Origin: Duganella sp. 1224 | GTDB taxonomy: Bacteria; Pseudomonadota; Gammaproteobacteria; Burkholderiales; Burkholderiaceae_D | NCBI RefSeq assembly: GCF_013408245.1 | Contig: NZ_JACBYS010000001.1 | Coordinates: 1,488,001 to 1,552,000 of the forward strand | DNA length: 64,000 bases | Direction of reading: 5' to 3' | Shown here: piece by piece, positions 13,556 to 26,243 of the stretch | Numbering within the stretch: position 1 is the first letter of the stretch | How the letters are laid out: each line of letters starts with the position of its first letter | The notes under the pieces: generated by a model | Seen by the model: only the letters and a program-made list of their open reading frames with translations | What the model was told of the DNA's origin: nothing | The model's database searches: none | Program-made: the position numbers and the translations under genes

Positions 13556-14085
13556 TTGCAGCGGGCGTACATGAAGGAGGCGCGCGGCGTGTCGCTCAGA
13601 TTGGGAATGAGCGCGTGCCGCTCCAGCCGCCCTTCGCGGACGAAGCCGGCCTTTTCCAGCGTCCGCGCCGAGACGAGATTCTCCGTGTCGCAAGTGGCCT
13701 GAATGCGGAAGTACGCCGGCAGCGATAGCGCCAGCGCGCTGAACACCGCGACCGCCTCCGGCACCAGGCCCCTGCCCCAATGCCGTCGATGCAGCACGTA
13801 GCCGATGTCGATGGTGCGTGGCTGCAGTCGCGCCTCCAGCATGCCGATGGGGACATCGTGGTTGTCGTGCGGGACCAGCAGATAGGCGCGGCTGCGATTC
13901 TCCGCCCACTCCTCCATGCAGTAGGCGATGAAGCTTTCGGTCTGCGCCAGCCGGGTGTGCGGTCGCCACGTCATGTAGCGTGCGACTTCTGGGTCTTGCG
14001 TGTAGGCGGCGAACAGGTGTGCGGCGTCGCTGCGGCGTGGGGGCCGCAAGATCAGGCGCGGGGTGCGGATTTCGTCGGGAAGCAT
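13552..14085 (-). CDS. GNAT family N-acetyltransferase, RimJ/RimL type
   Basis: Predicted 177-aa acetyltransferase of the RimJ/RimL-like subfamily that modifies protein N-termini or small amines. Characteristic parts are the opening IRTPRLILRPPRRSDA, YVLHRRHWGRGLVPEAVA (acetyl-CoA pyrophosphate loop), and ATCDTENLVSARTLEKAGFVREG (the conserved N-x-x-S-x-x-x-x-E-K-x-G-F signature). It overlaps the next GNAT gene by four bases (ATGA). The 9-bp gap to the lipoprotein gene end at 14095 suggests all these minus-strand genes are read in one run. Confidence 0.9.
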   Translation of the reverse strand: MLPDEIRTPRLILRPPRRSDAAHLFAAYTQDPEVARYMTWRPHTRLAQTESFIAYCMEEWAENRSRAYLLVPHDNHDVPIGMLEARLQPRTIDIGYVLHRRHWGRGLVPEAVAVFSALALSLPAYFRIQATCDTENLVSARTLEKAGFVREGRLERHALIPNLSDTPRASFMYARCK

Positions 14086-14094
14086 TACTGTGAT

Positions 14095-14616
14095 TTACAT
14101 CGTACACATGAAAATAAAGGGCGTGTTGACGACGCGGGTGTCCGCCACGGACAGCGGCCAGCCAACCGACGCACCGGCCGCCGCGAGGTCCTGCCGCAAG
14201 CTGACCGTGCCATTTTTCTCGAAGACGAAGTCGCCCACGTAAGTGCGCTTGCCCGCCGGCGCCTCGAACGCCAGCGTACCGCCGTTCAGCCACTTGGCGT
14301 TGAAGGGACTATACACATACTGGCCCGGGGGCACGTCAAAGGCAAAATACCGTACCTCCCCCGGCGTGCTGTCGACCGTGGCTTGGGTATGCGTACGCAC
14401 CCAGCAATTACCGGTGATCTTGCCGGTGTTGGCGTCAAACTCTTCCAGCAGGAGCGAAAATCGGGGATAGCGCCACACACCCTCCAGCTTGACGCCATAG
14501 ATCACCATGGCGCGATGGTTGCCGATCACCTCCGTGTAGGACACCGGCCGCGCATGGTTGATGCCGCAGCCGCTGAGCAGCCCGGCCAGCAGCAGTGGCA
14601 GCAACAGCCAGCGCAT
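14095..14616 (-). CDS. lipoprotein of unknown function
   Basis: Unrecognised 173-aa protein with a lipobox (MRWLLLPLLLAGLLSGCG, Cys17), so probably anchored to an envelope membrane. The mature part has a FAFDVPPGQYVYSPF segment and a FEAPAGKRTYVGDFVFEKNG segment, of the sort seen in DUF2846-like or carboxypeptidase-regulatory-like beta folds; this assignment is tentative. The ATG lies two bases after the stop of the LptA-like gene (TAA GC ATG), which implies coupling. The gene pairing suggests an envelope task linked to LptA-like binding of lipid chains, but that is inference from position only. Confidence 0.7.
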   Translation of the reverse strand: MRWLLLPLLLAGLLSGCGINHARPVSYTEVIGNHRAMVIYGVKLEGVWRYPRFSLLLEEFDANTGKITGNCWVRTHTQATVDSTPGEVRYFAFDVPPGQYVYSPFNAKWLNGGTLAFEAPAGKRTYVGDFVFEKNGTVSLRQDLAAAGASVGWPLSVADTRVVNTPFIFMCTM

Positions 14617-14618
14617 GC

Positions 14619-15194
14619 TTAGTGGGTGGACGCCGTCGCCGAGGCGGGGGCGGTCAGCGGGTCCTTGCGCGTTGGTTGCAGCACCAGGGTGCCGCGCCGG
14701 TCGCCCTGCTCGGGACGGTTCGGCAGCGGCATCACCTGGTATTGCTCGGCGCGCGAGTTGTAGAGGATGCGCTCGCCCATCACCTCGTCGGTCAGGGCGC
14801 CGTCGGCGGTGCGGCGCGCCTTGGCCTGGTCCATCAGGTCCACCACCTCGGTCCTTTCGTCGTACACGACTTGCTGCGCCTCGCCTTCCATCCACAGGTT
14901 CTGGCCGCCGTCGCGCTTCTGCCGGAAAAAGACGGGTTGCTCACCCGGCCTGGTGCTGAGGACGATGTGCTGGTAGCCCTGCGCGTCCTCGGTCAGCACC
15001 CCATGCTCGGCCTGGATCAGCAGCGTACCGCGCCGGATCTCGATCTTGCCGTTCAGCGTGGTCACTTTTCGCACCAGATCGCCAACGCTGTCACGCGCCC
15101 GGACCACCGTTTTTTGAAAGCTGTCCGCCCGCTCCGCGTGGGCGGCGGGCAGTCCGGTCAGCAGGCAGCAGATGAGCACTGTTGTGTTTTTCAT
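14619..15194 (-). CDS. LptA/OstA-like periplasmic protein
   Basis: 191-aa exported protein of the LptA/OstA beta-jellyroll family, whose founding member carries lipopolysaccharide across the periplasm. It shows a signal peptide (MKNTTVLICCLLTGLPAAHA), then the OstA-type ladder: VTTLNGKIEIRRGTLLIQAEHGVLTE, WMEGEAQQVVYDERTEVVDLMDQA and RILYNSRAEQYQV. It is not next to lptB, lptC or rpoN, where the main lptA normally lies, so it is probably a paralogue. A -10-like TATAGT ends only six bases before the ATG, so the mRNA may have almost no leader. Downstream it is joined to a lipoprotein gene. Confidence 0.8.
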   Translation of the reverse strand: MKNTTVLICCLLTGLPAAHAERADSFQKTVVRARDSVGDLVRKVTTLNGKIEIRRGTLLIQAEHGVLTEDAQGYQHIVLSTRPGEQPVFFRQKRDGGQNLWMEGEAQQVVYDERTEVVDLMDQAKARRTADGALTDEVMGERILYNSRAEQYQVMPLPNRPEQGDRRGTLVLQPTRKDPLTAPASATASTH

Positions 15195-15200
15195 ACGTCC

Positions 15201-15248
15201 ACTATACAACATTTGCAGGGTCGCAATACTCAAATTTTGTAACGCCGC
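15201..15248 (-). repeat. promoter-like repeated block, copy B
   Basis: Partner of the block at 10091-10138. It carries the same two conserved parts on the minus strand, GTTGTATAGT (15210-15201) and AGTATTGC (15230-15223), and likewise fills the gap between the stop codon of one gene and the start of the next. Its -10-like TATAGT is so close to the LptA-like ATG that transcription could start at or within a base or two of the start codon. Confidence 0.5.
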
Positions 15249-16868
15249 TCAGGCCGCCCGGCGCAACGGTGCCGGTGCCGCCAGGGCGGCCAGCGCCGGC
15301 GCGGTGTCGATGCGCGCCGCTTGCGCGTCCAGCTTGAAGGCGCCCACCAGCCCAGCCAGTTCGCGCGCCTGCGCCTGCATTGCGGCCGCGGCGGCGGCGG
15401 CCTCCTCGACCAGTGCGGCATTCTGCTGCGTCACGTTGTCCATGTCGCCGAGGGCGGTGTTGACCTGCTGGATGCCGTGCTCCTGCTCGGCGCTGGCGGC
15501 GCTGATGTCGGCGATGATGGCGGTCACCTTGTGCACGCTGGCGACGAGGTCGCTCATGGTGGTGCCGGCGGTTTCGGCCAGCTGGCTGCCGCTGGCCACG
15601 CGCGCGGCCGAATCATTGATCAGCTTTTTGATTTCCTTGGCCGCCTCGGCCGAGCGCTGCGCCAGGCTGCGCACTTCGCCGGCCACCACCGCGAAGCCAC
15701 GGCCCTGCTCGCCGGCGCGGGCCGCCTCCACCGCGGCGTTCAGCGCCAGGATGTTGGTCTGGAAGGCGATGCCGTCGATGACGCTGGTGATGTCGACAAT
15801 CTTGTGCGCGTCGTCGTTGATGCTGGCCATGGTGCGCACCACGTCCGACACCACTGCCCCGCCCTTGCCCGCCACTGCCGACGCCGATTGCGCCAGCAGA
15901 TTGGCCTGGCGCGCATTGCCGCTGTTCTGGCGCACCGCCGACGTCAGCGCCTCCATCGCCGACGCCGTCTCTTCCAGCGCGCCGGCCTGGTGCTCGGTGC
16001 GGCGCGACAGGTCCAGATTGCCATGGGCGATTTCGCGCGAGGCCGCGTCGATCGCCACCGCGCCGTCGCGCACGCGGCCGACGGTGTCGGCCAGCCGCGC
16101 CGTCATGTGGCTGAGGGCATCGAACAGCTGGCCGATTTCGTCGCTGCGGTCGTGCGCCAGCGCGGCGCGCAGTTCGCCGCCGGCCACCTGCTCGGCCAGC
16201 GCCACCGCCTGCGTCAGCGGCCGCACGATGCTGCGCGTCAGCAGCCAGGCCAGCAGCGCGCCCGCCGCCAGCGTCGCCAGGCCCAGCCCGATCAGCAGCG
16301 CGCGGCTGCCCTGGTACTGGCTGGCCGAGGCCTCCGCCAGCGCCCTGGCCTGCCGCGTCTGGTAGGCCAGCAGCTGCTCCAGCGCGCCGGTGTAGGCCTT
16401 GAAGACGCCCGGCCACTTGTTGTCCAGCAGGTCGCTGACGTCCTGGATGCGGCCGGTATCCTTGAACTTGAACAGCTCGCCGCGCAGCGCCAGGAAAGCC
16501 GCCTTGTTGCCGGCCACGGTGTGCCGCAGCGCGGCTTCCTCGCCAGCGGCCGGCATGGCCGCCAGCCGGCCTTCCATCTGCGCCGCCAGCTTGTCGCCGG
16601 TGGTCAGCTGGGCCTGGAAGATGTCGGCCACCTCCAGGCTGTCGCTGCGCGCGATCGACAGCGCGCGCAGACCGTTCAGTTCGGTTACGCCCAGCAGTTC
16701 CGAGGTCAGCTGCTGCCGCGCCAGCTTTTCATGCACCAGGTTGGAGGCGGTGTCGTTGGCCGCCTGCAGGCGCCACAACGACACCGCCGACATGCCAGCC
16801 ATCACCAGCAGCAACAAGGCAAACGAGGCCACCACCCGCATGCCGGTATTCAGTTGAAAGAGTTTCAT
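15249..16868 (-). CDS. methyl-accepting chemotaxis protein
   Basis: Inner-membrane chemoreceptor of 539 aa that would steer CheA through CheW. It has a first membrane segment at about residues 10-32, a periplasmic four-helix-bundle-type sensor (about 33-188), a second membrane segment (about 190-212), HAMP (about 213-265), and the signalling domain. The conserved tip is [21 protein letters not shown]. The sensor looks like the 4HB_MCP/Tar class: [15 protein letters not shown] and [15 protein letters not shown]. The C-terminus is alanine-rich with no NWETF-like CheR/CheB tether. A possible flagellar sigma-28 site lies upstream. Confidence 0.93.
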   Translation of the reverse strand: MKLFQLNTGMRVVASFALLLLVMAGMSAVSLWRLQAANDTASNLVHEKLARQQLTSELLGVTELNGLRALSIARSDSLEVADIFQAQLTTGDKLAAQMEGRLAAMPAAGEEAALRHTVAGNKAAFLALRGELFKFKDTGRIQDVSDLLDNKWPGVFKAYTGALEQLLAYQTRQARALAEASASQYQGSRALLIGLGLATLAAGALLAWLLTRSIVRPLTQAVALAEQVAGGELRAALAHDRSDEIGQLFDALSHMTARLADTVGRVRDGAVAIDAASREIAHGNLDLSRRTEHQAGALEETASAMEALTSAVRQNSGNARQANLLAQSASAVAGKGGAVVSDVVRTMASINDDAHKIVDITSVIDGIAFQTNILALNAAVEAARAGEQGRGFAVVAGEVRSLAQRSAEAAKEIKKLINDSAARVASGSQLAETAGTTMSDLVASVHKVTAIIADISAASAEQEHGIQQVNTALGDMDNVTQQNAALVEEAAAAAAAMQAQARELAGLVGAFKLDAQAARIDTAPALAALAAPAPLRRAA

Positions 16869-16953
16869 CGTGTATGGTCAGGAAAAAAGCGCCTTCCGCG
16901 CGAATTCTCACCAATGTACACAGCGAATATGACGTCGTTGTTACCGCGAAGCA

Positions 16954-16979
16954 ATATCGACAACACTTTTTTCTTTTGA
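16954..16979 (-). promoter_or_regulatory. possible sigma-28 (FliA) promoter of the chemoreceptor gene
   Basis: On the minus strand TCAAAAGA (16979-16972) and GTCGATAT (16961-16954) are ten bases apart. The E. coli FliA consensus is TAAAGTTT, eleven bases, GCCGATAA. The match is partial but the target gene is a chemoreceptor, which is the usual kind of FliA target. Confidence 0.35.
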
Positions 16980-17051
16980 TTAACATGTAATGAGGATGTA
17001 ACAATTGCCCGTTAGCATGCAAGCCTCCGTGTTGATTAAAGGTTCCCGGCC

Positions 17052-18275
17052 GTGGAGTTCAATGCCTCTCGTTTGCACCTGCCCCGTTTTCGCCTGTCCG
17101 TCGCCGCCGACCTGTGCGTGGAGACCATCTCGGTGCTGTCCGACACCACCAATTTCGCCGTGCTGGAACTGTTCACCGAACGCCGTGACCTGATGAGCCT
17201 GCCCGTGATCGAGGCCGGCCGCCCGATCGGCCTGATCAGCCGCAACATCTTCATGTCGCAGATGTCCAAGCCGTTTTATCACGAGCTGTATGGCAAGAAG
17301 AGCTGCATCGCCTTCATGGACAAGGAACCGCTGATCGTCGACGCCAACATGACCATCGAGGCGCTGACCTTCCGCGCCGTGGAATCCGGCGAGAAGGCGC
17401 TGGCCGACGGCTTCATCGTCACCCGCGACGGCGCGCTGGCCGGCGTTGGCTTCGGCCTGCAGCTGATGAACGTGGTGGCCAATATGCAGGCCGAGAAAAA
17501 CCGCCAGATCATGCACAGCATCGACTACGCCAGCGTGATCCAGCGCTCGCTGCTGCGCCCGTCCAACCTGGCGCTGTCCGACGCGCTGGACGACGCCCAC
17601 CTCGAATGGCAGCCGCGCGACGTGGTCGGCGGCGACTTCTATCACTTCGCCCGCTACGACGACGGCTGGTTCGCCGCCATCGCCGACTGCACCGGCCACG
17701 GCGTGCCGGGCGCCTTCATGACACTGATTTCGTCGTCGACCTTGACCCAGGCCTTGCAGCAACTGGGCCCGCGCGACCCGTCGCGGCTGATCGCCGAGGT
17801 CAATCGCGGCGTCAAGGGCCTGCTCGGCCAGGTCGAGGGCCATGGCCAGGCCGAGTCCAACGACGGCATGGACGCCGCCTTCCTGTGGTTCGACAACGCC
17901 AGCCGCCAGCTGCGCTTCGCCGGCGCCAAGCTGCCGCTGTTCCAGCTCGATCCGGACCAGCAGGCGGTGCAGACGGTGGACGGCGACCGCATGGGCGTGG
18001 GCTACGTCGACACGCCGATGGACTACCAGTGGACCAACAAGGTCCTCGCCATCCCGGACGGCAGCCTGCTGTTCCTGACCACCGATGGCCTGATCGACCA
18101 GATCGGCGGCGCCAAGGACATCGCCTACGGCAAGCGCCGCATGCGCGACGTGCTGCTGGCCCAGCGCACCGAGTGCGCACGCCACGTGGCGCAGGCCATG
18201 CTGGACGATTACCAGGCGTGGCAAGGCGAACAGCCGCGCCGCGACGACCTCACCTTTTTCTGTTTCCGCCCTTAA
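17052..18275 (+). CDS. SpoIIE/PP2C-type protein phosphatase with CBS-like front end (SiaA-type role)
   Basis: 407-aa serine/threonine phosphatase, expected to remove phosphate from a SiaC-like antagonist. Residues about 1-130 look like a CBS pair (VIEAGRPIGLISRNIFMSQMS, then IVDANMTIEALTFRAVES). Residues about 185-405 are a SpoIIE/PP2C domain with metal-binding aspartates in VVGGDFYHF, IADCTGHGVPGAFMT, LTTDGLIDQIGG and RRDDLTFF. It starts with GTG at 17052, the first plausible start; AAAGG lies ten bases upstream. It opens a four-gene plus-strand cluster followed by SiaB, SiaC and GGDEF genes. P. aeruginosa SiaA is, to my knowledge, membrane-bound with a HAMP region; this one has no membrane segment. 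Confidence 0.85.
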   Translation: MEFNASRLHLPRFRLSVAADLCVETISVLSDTTNFAVLELFTERRDLMSLPVIEAGRPIGLISRNIFMSQMSKPFYHELYGKKSCIAFMDKEPLIVDANMTIEALTFRAVESGEKALADGFIVTRDGALAGVGFGLQLMNVVANMQAEKNRQIMHSIDYASVIQRSLLRPSNLALSDALDDAHLEWQPRDVVGGDFYHFARYDDGWFAAIADCTGHGVPGAFMTLISSSTLTQALQQLGPRDPSRLIAEVNRGVKGLLGQVEGHGQAESNDGMDAAFLWFDNASRQLRFAGAKLPLFQLDPDQQAVQTVDGDRMGVGYVDTPMDYQWTNKVLAIPDGSLLFLTTDGLIDQIGGAKDIAYGKRRMRDVLLAQRTECARHVAQAMLDDYQAWQGEQPRRDDLTFFCFRP

Positions 18276-18296
18276 TACAGGCCATAGGAGCTTCAC

Positions 18297-18854
18297 TTGT
18301 TGTACAAAGAATTCAGCGATTTCTATGAAGTGGCCCGCAAGCGCCACATCATCTTCTTCTACGTGGGCTATTTCTCGCAGCACGTGGTGGCGGCCATTTC
18401 GGAGACCATCAAGGCGCGCCTGGACACCGCCGGCGCCGCCGGGCCGACGCGCCGCCGCATTTTCTCGTCGTTTGTCGAGATGTCGCAGAACATCATGCAC
18501 TACTCGTCCGACACGCTGACGCCGGACGACGCCGCCGAAAACCAGATGCGCCGCGGCTCGTTCTGCATCGGCATGAAGGGCGAGAGCTTCTTCCTGCTGT
18601 GCGCCAATCCGGTCAACAGCGTCAACGTGGAGCGCATCCGCAGCCGCCTGGAGCCGCTGCACACCATGACCATGGAAGAGATCAAGCTGGCCTACAAGAA
18701 GGCGCTGCGCGAAGAGACGCCGGCCGACAGCAAGGGCGCCGGCCTCGGTTTCCTGACCATGGCGCGCGACGCCAGCGAGCCGCTGGAATTCGAATTCGTG
18801 CAGGATGAGCACAATCCGGAGGCCACCGTCTTCTGCATCAAAGCGATTATCTGA
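18297..18854 (+). CDS. siaB: SiaB family protein kinase
   Basis: 185-aa protein of the SiaB family, which in Pseudomonas acts as the kinase that phosphorylates SiaC against the SiaA phosphatase. The HATPase-like N-box is visible as FVEMSQNIMHYS (Glu61, Asn65), and SKGAGLGFLTMARDAS resembles the G2 box that holds ATP. The start is TTG at 18297 with TAGGAG six bases upstream, a good ribosome site. It lies 21 bp after the phosphatase gene and 19 bp before siaC. Assignment rests on domain pattern and gene order together. Confidence 0.85.
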   Translation: MLYKEFSDFYEVARKRHIIFFYVGYFSQHVVAAISETIKARLDTAGAAGPTRRRIFSSFVEMSQNIMHYSSDTLTPDDAAENQMRRGSFCIGMKGESFFLLCANPVNSVNVERIRSRLEPLHTMTMEEIKLAYKKALREETPADSKGAGLGFLTMARDASEPLEFEFVQDEHNPEATVFCIKAII

Positions 18855-18873
18855 ACACACCGAGAACTACAAC

Positions 18874-19260
18874 ATGGACCCATTATTTATCGCCGCCTCG
18901 CCCACCTCGCCGGAAGTCGACTTCCGCTTCGACCAGCACACGCTGTCGATCAAGGGCGAATCCTACCCAGAGAACGCCGCCGCCTTCTACGGCCCGGTGA
19001 TCGCGCGGGTGCAGGCCTACCTCGACCAGTGCCAGGACGCCGAGATCACCGTGCACGTGTCGCTGGCCTACTTCAACAGCTCCAGCACCAAGATGCTGTT
19101 CACCTTCTTCGAGGCGCTGAACAACGCCGCCATGGCCGGCAACCAGGTGCGCCTGAACTGGTATCACGACGAGGACGACGACACCATCCTGGAATTCGGC
19201 CAGGAGCTGCAGGACGATTTCGGCGCGCTCGACTTCCACGATCACGCAGTGAGCAACTGA
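18874..19260 (+). CDS. siaC: SiaC family regulatory phosphoprotein (DUF1987)
   Basis: 128-aa SiaC/DUF1987 protein. In the Pseudomonas system unphosphorylated SiaC binds and switches on the diguanylate cyclase SiaD, while phosphorylation by SiaB blocks this. The family core is here: FDQHTLSIKGESYPENAAAFYGPV and AYFNSSSTKML. The phosphorylated residue of Pseudomonas SiaC is a Thr in the YFN[T/S] region; here the equivalent position appears to be Ser69 (or a neighbouring Ser/Thr). The ATG at 18874 is the first good one; its stop TGA shares one base with the ATG of the next gene. Confidence 0.88.
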   Translation: MDPLFIAASPTSPEVDFRFDQHTLSIKGESYPENAAAFYGPVIARVQAYLDQCQDAEITVHVSLAYFNSSSTKMLFTFFEALNNAAMAGNQVRLNWYHDEDDDTILEFGQELQDDFGALDFHDHAVSN

Positions 19261-20036
19261 TGAAACCCATGGCCGACGCCGATCTGTTTGCGCTGGAGAG
19301 CGCCGCGCTGGCGAACGCCAAGGCGGCCCATGCCGACCCACGCGCCGACGCCCGCGCGGCGCTGGCCGAAATGATCGTCCACTACGAGCGCCTGATGCGC
19401 GAGAGCCGGCGCCTGATCCGCCGCAGCGACCGCGCGGAGCTGGACATGAACCAGATGAACCGCCAGCTGCACGAGCTGGCGCAGCAGCTGGAATACCGCG
19501 CCACCCACGATCCGCTCAGCGGTGCGCTGAACCGGGCGGCGGTCATCGAGCAGGCGTCGGCCTGCCTGGCCCAGGGCGACATGGCGCTGATCGTGCTGGA
19601 CATCGACCACTTCAAGTGGATCAACGACGACTTCGGCCATCCGGCCGGCGACACCGTCATCAAGACCGTGGTGGCCTGCCTGAAGGCGCTGTTCGGGCCC
19701 GGCGTGGCGATCGGCCGCGTGGGCGGCGAGGAATTCTCGGTGGTGTGGCCCACCTCCTCGGCCGACGAGGCGCGCGAGGTGGCGGCGCGCATCTGCGACG
19801 CCATCGCCGACCAGGTGTTCGGCGCGCCGATCGACCGCCAGGTCACGGCCAGCGTGGGGGTCAGCTGGAACGCCATGCACACCAGCTTCGAGCTGGCCTA
19901 CAGCCGCGCCGACGAGGCGCTGTACGCCGCCAAGCGCGCCGGCCGCAACTGCGTCAAGGTGTACTCGCAGCTGCCGCTGCCGGTGACGCCGCCGCCGGCG
20001 GCGGCGTCGGCGGACGCTTCAACCCCCTGCCATTAG
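19260..20036 (+). CDS. siaD: GGDEF diguanylate cyclase (SiaD-type)
   Basis: 258-aa soluble diguanylate cyclase. Residues about 30-80 form an alpha-helical, coiled-coil-like stalk (YERLMRESRRLIRRSDRAEL, then MNRQLHELAQQLEY) as in SiaD, where SiaC binds the stalk. The GGDEF domain starts at ATHDPLSGALNRAA, with the active loop RVGGEEF (155-159) and DIDHFKWINDDFGH. No RxxD inhibitory site precedes the loop, so product inhibition of the usual type is unlikely. The start codon overlaps the siaC stop by one base (TGATG). A proline/alanine tail ends the protein. Confidence 0.9.
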   Translation: MKPMADADLFALESAALANAKAAHADPRADARAALAEMIVHYERLMRESRRLIRRSDRAELDMNQMNRQLHELAQQLEYRATHDPLSGALNRAAVIEQASACLAQGDMALIVLDIDHFKWINDDFGHPAGDTVIKTVVACLKALFGPGVAIGRVGGEEFSVVWPTSSADEAREVAARICDAIADQVFGAPIDRQVTASVGVSWNAMHTSFELAYSRADEALYAAKRAGRNCVKVYSQLPLPVTPPPAAASADASTPCH

Positions 20037-20038
20037 CC

Positions 20039-20989
20039 TTATTTGACGGGGGTGAGCAGCGGCTGGCCGGCGAAATGGGCGCGCAGGTTGTCGACCACCA
20101 GCTGGCCCATGGCGTGGCGGGTCTCTACCGTCAGGCTGCCGACGTGCGGCGTCAGCACCACGTTGGGCAGCGCGCGCAGCGCGGCCGGCACGCGCGGCTC
20201 GTCGGCGAACACGTCCAGCGCCGCCATGCCCAGCATGCCGTCGCGCAGCGCGGCGATCAGCGCATCCTCGTCCACCAGCGCGCCGCGCGCGATGTTGACC
20301 AGCGTGCCTTGCGGGCCGAGCGCCGCCAGCACCTCGGCGTTGACCGTGTGGCGCGTGGCGGCGGTGGCCGGCGCCGCCACCACCAGGTAGTCGCTGGCCT
20401 CGGCCAGTGCCAGCAGCGATCCGGCGCGCGGCACCGCCGTGCCGTCGATGGCGCGCGGCTGGAAGTAGCGCAGTTCCATGCCGAAGGCCAGCGCGCGTTG
20501 GCCGATGGCCTGGCCGATGCGCCCGAAGCCGTAGATGCCGCACACCTTGCCGCGCAGGCCGCGCGCCGGCGTCAGGCGCTTGCCGGCCTCCCACGAGCCG
20601 TCGCGCACGAAGGCGTCCAGCGCCGGCAGGCGGCGCGCGGCGGCCAGCAGCAGCGTCAGCGCCAGGTCGGCCACGTCGTCGGTCAGCACGCCGGGCGTGT
20701 TGGTAACGGCAACGCCGCGCGCGCGGGTGGCCTCGAGGTCCACCGCGTCGGTGCCGATGCCGTTGACGGCGACGATTTCCACCTTCGGCAGCCGCGCCAG
20801 CAGGTCGCCCTGGATGCCGATGGCGCCCGTGGTCAGCACCCCGCGCACCCGCGGCGCCACCCCGGCCAGCCATTCCGCCTGCTGTTCGCGCGGCTGGCGC
20901 CACAGGTGATGGCAGACGAAATGCTGCTCCAGTTGCGCCATCACGTCGGCCGACGGACTGGCCTCCATCACTAATACTTCAGGTTTCAT
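20039..20989 (-). CDS. D-isomer-specific 2-hydroxyacid dehydrogenase (glyoxylate/hydroxypyruvate reductase type)
   Basis: 316-aa NAD(P)-dependent reductase of 2-oxo acids. The Rossmann motif is GIYGFGRIGQA (154-159), and the three catalytic residues are visible as Arg235 (NIARGALVDEDAL), Glu264 (FADEP) and His282 (TPHVGS). ARPLQRQ-like NADP determinants cannot be settled by eye, though FQPRA after beta 2 (with Arg179) would suit NADPH. I chose the ATG at 20989, with AGGT seven bases upstream, rather than the frame start at 21013. It is convergent with the GGDEF gene with only two bases between stops. Confidence 0.92.
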   Translation of the reverse strand: MKPEVLVMEASPSADVMAQLEQHFVCHHLWRQPREQQAEWLAGVAPRVRGVLTTGAIGIQGDLLARLPKVEIVAVNGIGTDAVDLEATRARGVAVTNTPGVLTDDVADLALTLLLAAARRLPALDAFVRDGSWEAGKRLTPARGLRGKVCGIYGFGRIGQAIGQRALAFGMELRYFQPRAIDGTAVPRAGSLLALAEASDYLVVAAPATAATRHTVNAEVLAALGPQGTLVNIARGALVDEDALIAALRDGMLGMAALDVFADEPRVPAALRALPNVVLTPHVGSLTVETRHAMGQLVVDNLRAHFAGQPLLTPVK

Positions 20990-21117
20990 CACAATACCTA
21001 CTCGGGTTAGCATTGTGGCGATTGTACAAGCGCAGCCGAATTCGCGTCGGGATCCGTAGACTTTCGGTCAGCATTTCCGTATCCTAGGTTCACAACCCTG
21101 AGGAGCGCGCCCTGATT

Positions 21118-26139
<5,022 letters not shown>

Positions 26140-26173
26140 CGGGCGTTTCCGTTTCCTTGCACCCCAAAACGAA

Positions 26174-26203
26174 AGGGTCTGACCCCGTACGGGGTCAGAC
26201 CCT
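26174..26203. repeat. GGGTCTGACCCC palindromic repeat, copy 2 (likely two-way terminator)
   Basis: A perfect 30-base palindrome centred on GTAC, between the convergent phosphorelay sensor and EF-G genes. A further conserved tail to about 26242 (GGTGTGCGGG, then GGTGCCGTCAGCG) matches the tail of copy 3, so the repeated unit is about 70 bases. Confidence 0.8.
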
Positions 26204-26243
26204 GGCCGCAGCGGTGTGCGGGTTCAAGCGGTGCCGTCAGCGA

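Noticed and set aside
16980..18860. 626-aa minus-strand reading frame
   Set aside because: Antisense to the phosphatase and siaB genes, which have family motifs and ribosome sites.
19700..19760. c-di-GMP inhibitory site on the GGDEF protein
   Set aside because: No RxxD five residues before GGEEF; the residues there are hydrophobic.
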